Source of the DNA: Nocardia terrae
GTDB taxonomy: Bacteria; Actinomycetota; Actinomycetes; Mycobacteriales; Mycobacteriaceae
Reading direction: 5' to 3'
NCBI RefSeq assembly: GCF_009760405.1
Contig: NZ_WRPP01000001.1
Coordinates: forward strand, 1,798,001-1,862,000
Length of the DNA stretch: 64,000 bases
Positions 7,531 to 16,610 of this stretch are shown here, in pieces (positions within the stretch are counted from its first letter, which is position 1; every line of letters begins with the position of its first letter). The notes under the pieces were generated by a model. The model was not told where the DNA came from. It did no database searches and worked only from the letters and a program-made list of their open reading frames with translations. The translations under genes were made by a program, and so were the position numbers.

Positions 7531-9443
7531 CCGACAATACAACGCTCGAGACCTCGGCCGAGGACCTGCTCTGGCCTCGGTACGACGGTCCGGAGGACCT
7601 GGCCGCCATCGAAGCGGTACCGCTCGAGGCGCGCGGCCTGCCCGATTCGACCTACGCCCTGCTCGTCCGCGCGGCGACGCGATGGCCGGAGCGCACCGCG
7701 ATCACCGTGCTGCCGGATGCGGCGCGGTGGCGAGAGCCGTTGCGGCGCAGCTACTCCGAGCTGCTCGCCGACGTGCACAGGTACGCGAACCTGCTGCACG
7801 AGCTGGGTGTGCGCCGCACCGATGCGGTCGCGCTGATCGCGCCCAACTGCGCCGAGCTGATCCCGGCCACCCTCGCCGCGCAGCTGGCGGGCATCGCCGC
7901 ACCGATCAATGGCGGTCTGTCGCACGAGCACGTCGCAGAACTGCTGCGCCGCTCGGGCGCTCGGGTCCTGATCGCCGCCGGTTCGGAACTCGCGCCCGAA
8001 ACCTGGAACGCCGCATGCGAACTCGCCGCACAAGGTCTGTTGGATGCCCTGCTGGTGTTGCGCCCGACGGCGGCCCCGGAGCCATCGCCGACCCTGCCCG
8101 GCATCGACGGTCTCCGGGTCGGTTACCTCGATACCCTTGCCGCCGAACAGGATTCGAGCCGATTTCGCGGAGCGCCGCCGACCGCCTCGGATCTGGCGGC
8201 GCTGTTCCACACGGGTGGCACGACGGGAGTGCCGAAGCTGGCGGCGCACCGCCATTCCGGTGAGGTGTCCAATGCGTGGATGATCGCCGCCAACTCGATG
8301 CTCGATGAGCGCTCGGTGGTCTTCGCCGCGCTGCCGCTGTTCCACGTCAACGCACTGGTCGTCACCCTGCTCGCGCCGCTGTTCCGCGGTCAGCCGGTGG
8401 TCTGGGCCGGTCCGCTGGGATACCGGGACTTCACGCTCTACGCGGAGTTCTGGAATATCGTGGCGCACTACCGGATTGCCACGATGAGCGCGGTGCCGAC
8501 GGTGTACGCGGTACTGGCCCAATGCCCGATCGACACCGACATCACCAGCCTGCGCTACGCCATGGTCGGCGCGTCCCCGCTGCCTCTGGCTGTGCGCGAG
8601 AACTTCCAGTTGCACACCGGGGTCACGCTGGTGGAGGGATACGGCCTCACCGAGGCGACGTGCGCCACCGCGCGCAGCTTCCCGGACGCTCCCCGGCCCG
8701 GCGCGGTCGGACAGCGCATGCCCTATCAACAGGTCGCAGTCGTCCGCACGGCTGAAGACGGCGTGTGGGAGACCCTGCCCGCCGGGGAGACCGGCGTCCT
8801 GGTCATCAGTGGCCCAACGATTTTCGCCGGATATGTCACCGGCCGCGACGACCACGGTCATCGCCTCGACGGCCTGGGCACCGTGGTCGACGGCTGGCTG
8901 AGCACCGGCGACCTGGCCCACATCGACGATGCGGGATTCATCCATCTACACGGTCGCGCAAAGGACCTCATCATCCGCGGCGGCCACAACATCGATCCCG
9001 CGAGCATCGAGGACGCCCTGTTGAGTCACCCACTGGTGAGCGCTGCCGGTGCGGTCGGCCGCCCGGACGTACACGCGGGCGAGGTCCCGGTCGCCTACGT
9101 CGCGCTCACCGCGGGCGCGGAGGTCGCCGAGGCCGAACTGGTGGCGTGGGCGGCCGAGCGAGTGCACGAGCGCGCCGCCGCCCCCAAGACGGTCACCATC
9201 CTCGACGCGCTGCCCGTCACCGATGTCGGAAAGCCCTACAAGCTGGGTCTGCGCGCCGATGCCACCCGCCGCGAACTCCTCGACGCGCTCGCCGACACCA
9301 CGGGCGTGGCCGACATCGCCGCCGCGGTGCAGGACGGCGCGATCGTCGCCACCGTCGTACTGAACCCCGATGCCGACTCGGCCACGGCCGAGGCGATCCT
9401 GAGCCGCTACGCGATCGACGCGAGAATCGAGGTGCGGCAATGA
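7527..9443 (+). CDS. Acyl/aryl-CoA ligase (AMP-binding family)
   Basis: This 638-residue adenylate-forming enzyme contains the A3 loop HTGGTTGVPK at about 228-237, A5 YGLTEAT, A7 STGDLAHID, A8 GRAKDLIIRGGHNI and the A10 lysine region VTDVGKPYKLG. It activates a carboxylic acid as the adenylate and transfers it to CoA. GTG 7527 is chosen because it overlaps the preceding stop (GTGA), as at the other junctions of this operon; the open frame upstream is an overlap of the FAH gene. It probably acts on an aromatic or aliphatic acid intermediate. A C-terminal extension of about 70 residues beyond the A10 motif is longer than usual. Confidence 0.87.
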   Translation: MTDNTTLETSAEDLLWPRYDGPEDLAAIEAVPLEARGLPDSTYALLVRAATRWPERTAITVLPDAARWREPLRRSYSELLADVHRYANLLHELGVRRTDAVALIAPNCAELIPATLAAQLAGIAAPINGGLSHEHVAELLRRSGARVLIAAGSELAPETWNAACELAAQGLLDALLVLRPTAAPEPSPTLPGIDGLRVGYLDTLAAEQDSSRFRGAPPTASDLAALFHTGGTTGVPKLAAHRHSGEVSNAWMIAANSMLDERSVVFAALPLFHVNALVVTLLAPLFRGQPVVWAGPLGYRDFTLYAEFWNIVAHYRIATMSAVPTVYAVLAQCPIDTDITSLRYAMVGASPLPLAVRENFQLHTGVTLVEGYGLTEATCATARSFPDAPRPGAVGQRMPYQQVAVVRTAEDGVWETLPAGETGVLVISGPTIFAGYVTGRDDHGHRLDGLGTVVDGWLSTGDLAHIDDAGFIHLHGRAKDLIIRGGHNIDPASIEDALLSHPLVSAAGAVGRPDVHAGEVPVAYVALTAGAEVAEAELVAWAAERVHERAAAPKTVTILDALPVTDVGKPYKLGLRADATRRELLDALADTTGVADIAAAVQDGAIVATVVLNPDADSATAEAILSRYAIDARIEVRQ

Positions 9444-9796
9444 AAACCGTGGCGAAGGTACTCGGTGGCGTGCTGGCGGCCGAATTCCTGTCCCTCGGAA
9501 CGGCCAAGGTCGCGGCGGTCGCGTCGATGCGCGAACGCGCGGCGCATCTCGGCTACTCCACCACCGCTTATCGTGGCATCGGCGCGGTCGAACTCGTTGC
9601 GGCTGCCGGGGTGCTGGCGGGACCGGTCCGCCCTGCGATCGGCCGGGCGGCCGGGGCCGGGCTGGTGCTGTTGATGGCCGGTGCGGTCGCCAGCCATCTC
9701 CGAAACGGCGACGGCGCAACCGACATCGCGCCCGCGGCCGGTACGGCGCTGGCCGCCGCGGCCTACGTCGCCGCGTTGACCGGTGGGTCCCGATGA
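9440..9796 (+). CDS. DoxX-like small membrane protein
   Basis: This 118-residue protein has four predicted hydrophobic helices (about 7-27, 48-64, 72-90 and 100-114) and a DoxX/DUF4345-like pattern (SLGTAKVAA...LGYSTTAYRGIGAVELVAAAGVLAG). DoxX-type proteins are small inner-membrane proteins, some linked to quinone or thiosulfate redox. The ATG overlaps the ligase stop and its own stop overlaps the hydroxylase ATG, so it is an integral member of the operon. Its role in aromatic catabolism is unclear; coupling the flavin enzyme to the membrane or to redox balance is speculative. Confidence 0.7.
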   Translation: MKTVAKVLGGVLAAEFLSLGTAKVAAVASMRERAAHLGYSTTAYRGIGAVELVAAAGVLAGPVRPAIGRAAGAGLVLLMAGAVASHLRNGDGATDIAPAAGTALAAAAYVAALTGGSR

Positions 9797-11352
9797 GGTC
9801 GCCGACAGTGCCGGTGGTGATCGTCGGGGCGGGACCGTCCGGGCTCACCGCGGCCACGCTGCTCGCCCAGTACGGCATCGAATCGCTGGTCCTCGAGCGG
9901 TGGGAGGGCGTCTACCCGCAGCCGCGCGCGGTCCATCTCGACGGTGAGATCCGGCGGATCGTGGAACGTCTCGGCATCGGTGCGGGATTCGACTCGATCA
10001 CCCGGCCCGCACTGGGGTTGCGACTGGTGGATCCGCGGCATCGGGTGCTGGCGCAGTTCGACCGCGATCCGGCCGGGGGCCGCAACGGATTCCCCGAAGC
10101 CAACCTGTTCGACCAGCCGGAACTGGAGGCGCTGTTGCGCGCCAATCTGGCGCCGTATCCGGCCGTCTCGCTGCGCGGCGGGGTGGAAGTCACCAGGCTG
10201 GCGATCGAGAAAGACTGTGTCCGAGTGGATTTCGAAGACCGTGCGACCGGCGGGACCGAGTCGGTGCGCGCCCGCTACGTGCTGGGTTGCGACGGCGCGA
10301 ACAGCCTGGTGCGCACCGCGATCGGCGCGCGCATGCGGGACTTGCGATTCGAGCAGCGCTGGCTCGTCGTCGACCTCGCGACCACTGTCGATCCCGGGCA
10401 CTGGGGCGGCGTGTATCAGGTGTGTGACCCGCGCCGAGCCGCGACGTACATGCGCATCGGCACGACCCGTCACCGCTGGGAATTCCGTTTGCGGCCCGGC
10501 GAATTCGCCGACGACTACCGCGATCTCGACCGCGTGTGGCCGCTGCTGGCCCCGTGGCTGGCCGATGCCGACCGCGCGAGCTTGGAGCTGGTCCGGGTGG
10601 CGGAGTACACCTTCCGTGCGCAACTGGCCGACCGGTGGCGCGCCGGGCGGGTGTTCCTGCTCGGCGACGCCGCCCACCTCACCCCGCCGTTCATCGGACA
10701 GGGCATGGGCGCGGGCATGCGCGATGCCGCCAACCTCAGCTGGAAACTCGCCGGGGTGCTGCACGGCGAGCTGCCGGAATCGGTGCTCGACACCTATGAG
10801 ACCGAGCGGAAACCACACGCGCACATGATGATCCGGCTGGCCAAACTCATGGGTTTGACGATGACCGAGGGCGGCGAACTGGGCAATCGACTGCGCAGCC
10901 TGCTCGCTCCGCGCCTGCACCGGCTGCCCGGGCTGACCCGGACGATCATCAGCGGAGAGTCCCCGCCCCTGCACCGCTCCGCGCTGGTGACCGCACCGCC
11001 GCTGCGGCGCGGTCTGGCCGGACGGCTGGTCCCGAACGACCGGCTGACCGACGGGCGTCGGGTCGACGACCTCATCGCCGGGCGCTACGCGGTCATCACG
11101 ACAACCGCCCCGGCACCGGCGGAGTCGGCGACCGTCGAACAGCGCGGCGGTGTGCTGCTGCATGCGGTGCCGGGCACCGCGCTACACCGCTGGCTCCGCG
11201 GCGGGCGCGCGAGCACCGTGCTCGTCCGCCCTGACGGCACCGTCCAGACCTGCGGGAAGACGCTGTCGACACTCTGTTCGTCACTGCCGGATTTCACGCC
11301 GAGCGCCCGCCCGGCGCACACCGGATCGGCCGCTCCGAAAACGACTGACTGA
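9793..11352 (+). CDS. FAD-dependent aromatic hydroxylase (MhpA/PHBH type)
   Basis: This 519-residue class A flavoprotein monooxygenase has the N-terminal Rossmann motif VIVGAGPSGLTAATLLAQYG (about 9-28), the DG-type motif region LGCDGANSLVR, and the FAD ribityl-binding motif GDAAHLTPPFIGQGMGAGMRD. A thioredoxin-like C-terminal domain is consistent with the MhpA branch, which hydroxylates phenols using NAD(P)H and O2. It would make the catechol that the extradiol dioxygenase opens. It is the last gene of the operon, with an ATGA overlap with the DoxX-like gene. The last 90 residues are less conserved in appearance. Confidence 0.85.
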   Translation: MRSPTVPVVIVGAGPSGLTAATLLAQYGIESLVLERWEGVYPQPRAVHLDGEIRRIVERLGIGAGFDSITRPALGLRLVDPRHRVLAQFDRDPAGGRNGFPEANLFDQPELEALLRANLAPYPAVSLRGGVEVTRLAIEKDCVRVDFEDRATGGTESVRARYVLGCDGANSLVRTAIGARMRDLRFEQRWLVVDLATTVDPGHWGGVYQVCDPRRAATYMRIGTTRHRWEFRLRPGEFADDYRDLDRVWPLLAPWLADADRASLELVRVAEYTFRAQLADRWRAGRVFLLGDAAHLTPPFIGQGMGAGMRDAANLSWKLAGVLHGELPESVLDTYETERKPHAHMMIRLAKLMGLTMTEGGELGNRLRSLLAPRLHRLPGLTRTIISGESPPLHRSALVTAPPLRRGLAGRLVPNDRLTDGRRVDDLIAGRYAVITTTAPAPAESATVEQRGGVLLHAVPGTALHRWLRGGRASTVLVRPDGTVQTCGKTLSTLCSSLPDFTPSARPAHTGSAAPKTTD

Positions 11353-11381
11353 TGCCATTTGCACTCATGACGATGCCGTCA
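11345..11381 (+). promoter_or_regulatory. Variant operator-promoter before the MMPL gene
   Basis: CTGACT at 11345-11350, 17 bases, then TGACGATGCCGTCA at 11368-11381. The layout is identical to the other three sites; only the palindrome's central four bases and one -35 base differ. It overlaps the last codons of the hydroxylase gene, indicating a second, co-regulated transcript for the transporter. Confidence 0.65.
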
Positions 11382-11462
11382 GAGCCCATGTTAGGGTAGC
11401 GAAAAACTTATGCGTGATCGCTACCACTGAATCCTTGTCGGTGCCTGGGTAGGAGGAATCGC

Positions 11463-13682
11463 GTGTCTCGTTATCTGTTCGCTCTGGGCCGGTTCGTAGC
11501 CCGTCGCCGCTGGTGGATGCTGGCGATCTGGGCCGTCCTGCTGATCGGCGCGATCACGTTCGCAGCCGGCACCGGCGGTAAGACCAACGACAACTTCACC
11601 GTCCCCGGCACCGAATCGCAGGATGCGGTGTCGCTGCTGCAGGACCGGCTGCCCGCCTTCAGCGGCGCGCAGATGCAGGTCGTCTTCGCCGCGCCGGGCA
11701 TGGTCAAGGTGACCGATCAGCGGGTCACCGCCGAGATCGAGCAGGTGATGACCGGCCTGAAGGGGCTGCCGCAGGTCGCGGCGGTGGTCGACCCGTTCCA
11801 GTCGCAGGCTGTGTCACCGGATCAGCGGGTGGCGCTGGGCAGCGTGCAGTTCGCGGTATCGGCCGGAGAGGTCGAGCAGAGCACCCTCGACGCGGTGAGC
11901 CGGGTCGCGGATCAGGCACGAGACCAAGGGCTTCGGGTGGAGTTCGCCGGTGGCGTCTACCCGGGCTTCTCCGCCGAAATCCCGCATACTCCTGAGGTTC
12001 TCGGCATCATCGCGGCCTTCGTTATTTTGTTGGTCACCTTCGGCGCGGTCGTCGCCGCGGGCCTGCCGATCGTCACCGCGTTGGTCGGGGTGGGCATCGG
12101 GCTCACCGGCATCCTCGGCATCGCCGCCTTCGTCGACGTCCCCTCGGCCGCGACCTCGTTGGCGCTCATGCTCGGCCTGTCGTGCGGCATCGACTACGCC
12201 CTGTTCATCCTTTCGCGGCACCGACACCACATCGTACTGGGAATGACTGCGGCGGAATCGATTCCACTGGCCGTCGGCACCGCGGGCAGTTCGGTGGTCT
12301 TCGCGGCGGTCACGGTCATCATCGCGCTGTGCGGGCTGGCGGTCGCGGGCATCCCGTTCCTCACCGTCATGGGCCTGACCGCGGCGGGCGCGGTCCTGGT
12401 GGCCATGCTCGTCGCCCTGACGCTGCTGCCCGCGCTGCTGTCGTTCGCCGGTGGCCTGGTCGCCAAGTTCATCACCCCGCCGCTGCAGCCGGGCAAACCC
12501 GAACAGGTGGCGCGACTGGCCGCCTATGAGCCCGAACGCACCTGCGGGCACGCATGGGGGCGGTTCATCACCCGATTCCGTATCCCGCTGCTGGTAGCCG
12601 GTGTCGCCGTGCTGGCGGTACTGGCCGTTCCGGCCACGCGCATGGATCTCGGCTTGCCCAGCGGTGCCACGCAGGCCGAATCGAGCACGGCGCGTAAGGC
12701 TTACGACCTGGTGAGTGGATCGTTCGGCGCGGGCTTCAACGGCCCGCTGCTGGTGGTGGCCGACCTCTCGCATGCCACGTCCGCCGACGCGGTGCAGACC
12801 CTGATCGGGCGATTGCAGCACGAACCGGGCGTCGCGGTCGTGCAGCCGGCGGCCTCGGACAACGGGATGGTCTTGATCCAGGTCGTCCCGGCGACCGGCC
12901 CCACCGATTCCGCGACCGACGACCTGGTGAACCGATTGCGTGACGACCGCGCCGTCATCGAGAATGGCACGGGGGCAACGTATCTGGTGGGCGGCACCAC
13001 CGCCGCCAACATCGACACCTCCAAGCGGCTGGGCCAGGCGCTGCCGGTGTTCCTGGTGGTGGTCGTCGGTTTGGCGCTGGTGCTGCTGACCATCGCATTC
13101 CGTACTGTTCTGGTGCCGCTGACCTCGATCGCCGGATTCATCCTGTCGGTCTTCGCTGCCCTCGGCGTGCAGGTCGCGGTCTTCCAATGGGGCTGGGGCG
13201 CAAGCATTTTCCACGTCACCAAGGGGCAGACGCTGAGCTTCCTGCCGATCATCACCCTGGCCATCATCTTCGGCCTGTCGAGCGACTACCAGATCTTCGT
13301 GGTCTCCCGCATCAAGGAGGAATTCACCCGCACGGGCGACGCCGTTACCTCAGTGCAGAACGGTGTCGCGCACTCCGCCCGCGTGGTGACCGCGGCGGCG
13401 CTGATCATGTTCGCCGTCTTCGTCGCCTTCACCACCGTCGACAGCCCGATCGTGCGCCCGCTGGCGTTCACCCTCGCCGTCGGTGTGCTGTTGGATGCCT
13501 TCATCGTCCGCCTCACCCTGGTGCCAGCGATCACCGCGCTCATCGGCACCCGCATGTGGTATCACCCGGGCTGGTTCGCCCGCTACGTTCCCGACCTCGA
13601 CATCGAAGGCGTCGAACTCGAAAGCCGCTTCACCCCGGAGACGGAATCCATTGCACCGCAGCAGGTCCCCGAGTTCTCCTGA
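11463..13682 (+). CDS. MMPL family transporter (RND superfamily)
   Basis: This 739-residue inner-membrane protein has the RND/MMPL layout: TM1 at about 17-38, an extracytoplasmic loop, a bundle of five helices (about 180-330), a cytoplasmic loop, TM7 at about 370-390, a second large loop, and a final bundle (about 520-690). The motif LGLSCGIDYALFILSRHR and its repeat FGLSSDYQIFVVSRIKEEF carry the paired Asp-Tyr residues used for proton transfer in MMPL proteins. Members export lipids, glycolipids or small molecules with proton motive force. The GTG start follows a strong AGGAGG. The shared operator suggests it exports or imports something connected to the neighbouring catabolic pathway. Confidence 0.9.
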   Translation: MSRYLFALGRFVARRRWWMLAIWAVLLIGAITFAAGTGGKTNDNFTVPGTESQDAVSLLQDRLPAFSGAQMQVVFAAPGMVKVTDQRVTAEIEQVMTGLKGLPQVAAVVDPFQSQAVSPDQRVALGSVQFAVSAGEVEQSTLDAVSRVADQARDQGLRVEFAGGVYPGFSAEIPHTPEVLGIIAAFVILLVTFGAVVAAGLPIVTALVGVGIGLTGILGIAAFVDVPSAATSLALMLGLSCGIDYALFILSRHRHHIVLGMTAAESIPLAVGTAGSSVVFAAVTVIIALCGLAVAGIPFLTVMGLTAAGAVLVAMLVALTLLPALLSFAGGLVAKFITPPLQPGKPEQVARLAAYEPERTCGHAWGRFITRFRIPLLVAGVAVLAVLAVPATRMDLGLPSGATQAESSTARKAYDLVSGSFGAGFNGPLLVVADLSHATSADAVQTLIGRLQHEPGVAVVQPAASDNGMVLIQVVPATGPTDSATDDLVNRLRDDRAVIENGTGATYLVGGTTAANIDTSKRLGQALPVFLVVVVGLALVLLTIAFRTVLVPLTSIAGFILSVFAALGVQVAVFQWGWGASIFHVTKGQTLSFLPIITLAIIFGLSSDYQIFVVSRIKEEFTRTGDAVTSVQNGVAHSARVVTAAALIMFAVFVAFTTVDSPIVRPLAFTLAVGVLLDAFIVRLTLVPAITALIGTRMWYHPGWFARYVPDLDIEGVELESRFTPETESIAPQQVPEFS

Positions 13683-13707
13683 CGGCGAGGGGATCGGTAT
13701 GTCTGTG

Positions 13708-14436
13708 TCAGCAGGAGTCGCCGCTGCCGTGAAGGGTGGTCTGACCGCCACCGAGTTTCACGCTGATTCCGGTGTTGGTCACCGTCAGGCTGTCGGCCTT
13801 CGTGTCCAGCGGCAGGGTTTGCAGGCTTTGAGTGAGGACGCCCATGATGTCGTCGACCAGCCCGCTGGGCAGGCCACGGCTGGAGACGGTGTTGATCTGG
13901 ATTGTGTGGTCGACGACCTGTGGGCGCACCTCGAAGTGAGCGAGGCCGCCGAGGACGGTCATGCTGACGGTGCCCGTGCCGGCATTCGACGTGACGTCGG
14001 ATGCCAGGCCGTGCAGCGTCTGCGTGATCGCCTGGTCACTCCAGATGGCCTCGGCGCTCGTGCTGCCGATGGTGGCGGTTCGGCCGCTGTCCTGCAGGTG
14101 GATGTCGTTCAGGCGCGCATGCACGGTCATATTGATGGCCGGGCCGAAGTGGGCGTTGTCGGTGTCCACGGTGAGGGTGGGGATGCGGTTGTCGAGTCGG
14201 GTGAGCAGCAGCGGACGCAGCCCGAAATGGGCCGAGACATCACCCAGTTGCTGTTCGGTCTGCGCGGCGATACAGCCTTCGACCCGGTGCCGGTAGTAGA
14301 TCTCGGCGGCGGCCGTACCGGCCACGGCCACCAGAACTACCACTCCGAGGACCGCGATGGCCGTGGGTAGGCGGCGTTTTCGGCGGTCGGGGCCGGGGGT
14401 CGTGGTCTGCGCGGGCTCCGGCTGGATATCGGTCAT
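13708..14436 (-). CDS. LmeA/DUF2993-like anchored protein
   Basis: This 242-residue protein has a basic, Pro-rich N-terminus, one transmembrane helix at about 26-46, and an extracytoplasmic beta-rich domain. The pattern (RVEGCIAAQTEQQLGD followed by LTRLDNRIPTLTVDT) is that of DUF2993. In mycobacteria, LmeA of this family binds phospholipid and is needed for lipomannan maturation. The gene is divergent from the serine-protease lipoprotein, and two TGACG-N4-CGTCA operators lie between them. It is convergent with the MMPL gene, with a 25-base gap. Confidence 0.75.
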   Translation of the reverse strand: MTDIQPEPAQTTTPGPDRRKRRLPTAIAVLGVVVLVAVAGTAAAEIYYRHRVEGCIAAQTEQQLGDVSAHFGLRPLLLTRLDNRIPTLTVDTDNAHFGPAINMTVHARLNDIHLQDSGRTATIGSTSAEAIWSDQAITQTLHGLASDVTSNAGTGTVSMTVLGGLAHFEVRPQVVDHTIQINTVSSRGLPSGLVDDIMGVLTQSLQTLPLDTKADSLTVTNTGISVKLGGGQTTLHGSGDSC

Positions 14437-14463
14437 GAAACGGCCCTTCTGTGATGTCGACTT

Positions 14464-14485
14464 GTTATGACGTTTTCGTCATAAC
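14464..14485. promoter_or_regulatory. Operator copy with extended arms: GTTATGACG-N4-CGTCATAAC
   Basis: The TGACG-N4-CGTCA core at 14468-14481 (centre TTTT) extends to perfect 9-base arms. It lies 32 bases before the LmeA-like gene and 6 bases upstream of the TTGACT box of the divergent promoter, mirroring the paired arrangement at 5382-5440. Confidence 0.75.
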
Positions 14486-14487
14486 TC

Positions 14488-14524
14488 TTGACTGAGTATA
14501 TCGGCGTAACTGACGATATCGTCA
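14488..14524 (+). promoter_or_regulatory. Promoter with TGACGATATCGTCA operator (serine-protease lipoprotein)
   Basis: TTGACT at 14488-14493, 17 bases, then TGACGATATCGTCA at 14511-14524. It matches the dioxygenase and amidohydrolase promoters in sequence and spacing. Centre-to-centre distance to the upstream operator is 43 bases, about four helical turns. Confidence 0.8.
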
Positions 14525-14555
14525 ATGCAAAGTGAGCCACGTCGAAAGGACTCCC

Positions 14556-15545
14556 ATGCAAGCCCTGCGTCGCGTGATCCTGATACCTGCGACCCTCGCG
14601 CTCGTTGCCGCGACAGGTTCTCTGGCCGCCGGATGTAGTCGATCCGGTGATGACAGCTCGGCTCCGTCGAGTTCGGTTTCCAGTTCCGGGGCCTCGTCCT
14701 CCTCCACTACTGCCGCGAAGCACGCCGACGGCGATGCCGATCAGGCGACGGTGGCCGCGGACAAGGCCGGTCGATCGTGGGCGACGGCCGCCGCGGCGAC
14801 CATCACGCCGGGTACCCAGACCTATACCGAGGGCGCCGGTCAGTGCACGTCCAACTACGTGTTCACCGATGACGCCGGAAACGTCTACCTCGGGCAGGCC
14901 GCGCACTGCGCGACCACCGGGAAGTCCGACGAGACCAACGGGTGCAGCGCCGGGAGCCTCCCGGTCGGTACCGCGGTCACCTTCAACCGTCAGGGCTCGC
15001 CGATGGACCACGGCGCCACCATCGGAAGCGGTCAACTCGTCTACAGCAGCTGGCCGGCCATGCAGCAGGACGGTGAAAAGGATCAAAACGTCTGCGCCTA
15101 CAACGATTTCGCTCTCATCGAGATCGCCGATGCGGACCTGGCCAAGGTGAATCCGAGCCTGCCTTACTGGGGCGGTCCGGTCGGCATCAATACCGGCGGA
15201 ACCGGTAACGGCGATCGCGTCTACAGCTACGGCAACTCCAGCCTGCGCGGCGGCATCGCGGGCCTGTCACCACAGACCGGTGAAAGCAAGGCCGACGATC
15301 CCGCGACCGGTGGCTGGACGCATGAGCTCGCCTCTCCCACACCGGGCATCCCGGGCGACAGCGGCAGCGCCTACCTCGACCACGACGGCCGTGCCCTCGG
15401 CACCCTCTCGACCTTGGGCGTCTCGCTGCCGATCGTCAACAATGTCGGCGACATCTCCCGCGAACTTGCCTACGCCCGAGCGCATTCCGGCATCGCAGGG
15501 CTTCGCCTGGTGCTGGGAACCGAGAAGTTCGACGCCAACCGCTGA
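14556..15545 (+). CDS. Trypsin-fold serine protease lipoprotein
   Basis: This 329-residue precursor has a lipoprotein signal ending LAAGC, so Cys27 should be lipidated. A Ser/Ala-rich linker (30-60) leads to a chymotrypsin-fold domain with all three catalytic residues visible: His117 (GQAAHCAT), Asp184 (YNDFALIEI) and Ser269 (GIPGDSGSAYL). It probably cleaves or processes proteins at the outer face of the membrane. ATG 14556 follows AAAGGA; the in-frame GTG at 14532 lies too close to the operator. It is the first gene of a pair with another lipoprotein and is under the TGACG operator shared with the catabolic genes. Confidence 0.8.
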   Translation: MQALRRVILIPATLALVAATGSLAAGCSRSGDDSSAPSSSVSSSGASSSSTTAAKHADGDADQATVAADKAGRSWATAAAATITPGTQTYTEGAGQCTSNYVFTDDAGNVYLGQAAHCATTGKSDETNGCSAGSLPVGTAVTFNRQGSPMDHGATIGSGQLVYSSWPAMQQDGEKDQNVCAYNDFALIEIADADLAKVNPSLPYWGGPVGINTGGTGNGDRVYSYGNSSLRGGIAGLSPQTGESKADDPATGGWTHELASPTPGIPGDSGSAYLDHDGRALGTLSTLGVSLPIVNNVGDISRELAYARAHSGIAGLRLVLGTEKFDANR

Positions 15546-15562
15546 CGGAAGGATCGACGACC

Positions 15563-16318
15563 ATGACCACGTGGACAAAAGTTCGCGCGACGGCCGCTCT
15601 CGCGACCTTGATGGTGCTCGCCACAGGATGCGGTGGGAACGACAAGCAAGACAACCACGCCGCCGAAACCTCGATGACGACCACCACCACCACCATGCGC
15701 ACCTCCAGCGATCACCTGCTGCTCAGCTCGAACGAATTCCCCACCGGGGCGCTGAAGATCGAGCTACCCAAGGAGTCGGTGGTCACGGGCTTCGGCAATT
15801 CCACCGGCGCGTCCGACAACAAGAACGCCCAGGGCCCGGTCACCGTCACCCCCGCCGAATGCTTAGGCGCGCAACAGGATCTGGCCAACCAACTGCAACA
15901 ACTGATGCAGAACGCGTCCTTCACCGGCGCGCAGCAGGCCGACGGCACGGTCTTCACCGAGGTGATCTCCATGACCGCCGCCGACCTCGGCAAGATCTCC
16001 GACGTCATCACCCGCTGCGCTCAGATGAGACTCACCACCACGGTTCTGGGCAAGCAGCTCACCAACACCACGGTGACCATCGAAACACTGCCGCTGCCCG
16101 ACGGCGTGAACGGCACCGGCGCACTGGCCTACCGCACGACCTCGCAATCCCAGGTCGGTGACCAGTCGATGCCGACCAGCTCCTACACCGGTTACGCGGT
16201 CGTCGACGGACTCACCGTCGCACTGCATTCGCAGAATCTGACGGGCCAGCAGGCCGACGAGTCGACGTTCGAGAATCTGTTCGGCCAAGCGGTGCAGAAG
16301 GTCCGCGACATTCAGTGA
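15563..16318 (+). CDS. Lipoprotein of unknown function with sensor-domain-like body
   Basis: This 251-residue precursor has a signal peptide ending LATGC (lipidated Cys23) and a Thr-rich linker (37-48). The body (about 55-250) has two widely spaced cysteines (about 100 and 153), resembling the DUF5642/PknH-sensor type of mycobacterial extracellular domains. That assignment is tentative. It starts 17 bases after the protease lipoprotein, behind GGAAGG, and is almost certainly co-transcribed and co-regulated with it. It could be a ligand-binding partner or a substrate of that protease; nothing in the sequence decides. Confidence 0.65.
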   Translation: MTTWTKVRATAALATLMVLATGCGGNDKQDNHAAETSMTTTTTTMRTSSDHLLLSSNEFPTGALKIELPKESVVTGFGNSTGASDNKNAQGPVTVTPAECLGAQQDLANQLQQLMQNASFTGAQQADGTVFTEVISMTAADLGKISDVITRCAQMRLTTTVLGKQLTNTTVTIETLPLPDGVNGTGALAYRTTSQSQVGDQSMPTSSYTGYAVVDGLTVALHSQNLTGQQADESTFENLFGQAVQKVRDIQ

Positions 16319-16401
16319 CACCACGCCGAGCAACCGTCGGCGGGATCTATCGCATTGCGACGTGGTGGGATTCGGTCTGTCACGCGCACCCTGCTTGGGG
16401 C

Positions 16402-16599
16402 TCAATGCCGTTCGCGCAGAGCGGCCACCGGACAAGCACCTATTGCTGCTCGAGCTGCGGGTAGGTATTCGGCGGGTATGTCGGTGTCTTCGAATCGTTG
16501 GTTCAGTTCCGTGTTGTCGTCGAGGCTGAATACGGCGGGCGCCTGCTGTGTGCAGAGGCCGTGGCCTTCGCATCGGGAACGGTTGACGGAGATTCTCAT
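16402..16599 (-). CDS. 3Fe-4S type ferredoxin, P450 redox partner
   Basis: This 65-residue ferredoxin has cysteines at 10, 16 and 56 in the CEGHGLC ... GACP arrangement. The second cysteine of the usual Cx2Cx2C motif is replaced, leaving three ligands, as in actinobacterial [3Fe-4S] ferredoxins that pass electrons to P450s. It begins 11 bases after the stop of the upstream P450 gene on the same strand, so the two are an operon. It is too short to have been easily called. No ferredoxin reductase is nearby, so a generic one is presumably used. Confidence 0.85.
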   Translation of the reverse strand: MRISVNRSRCEGHGLCTQQAPAVFSLDDNTELNQRFEDTDIPAEYLPAARAAIGACPVAALRERH

Positions 16600-16610
16600 C
16601 GCGGTGTCCT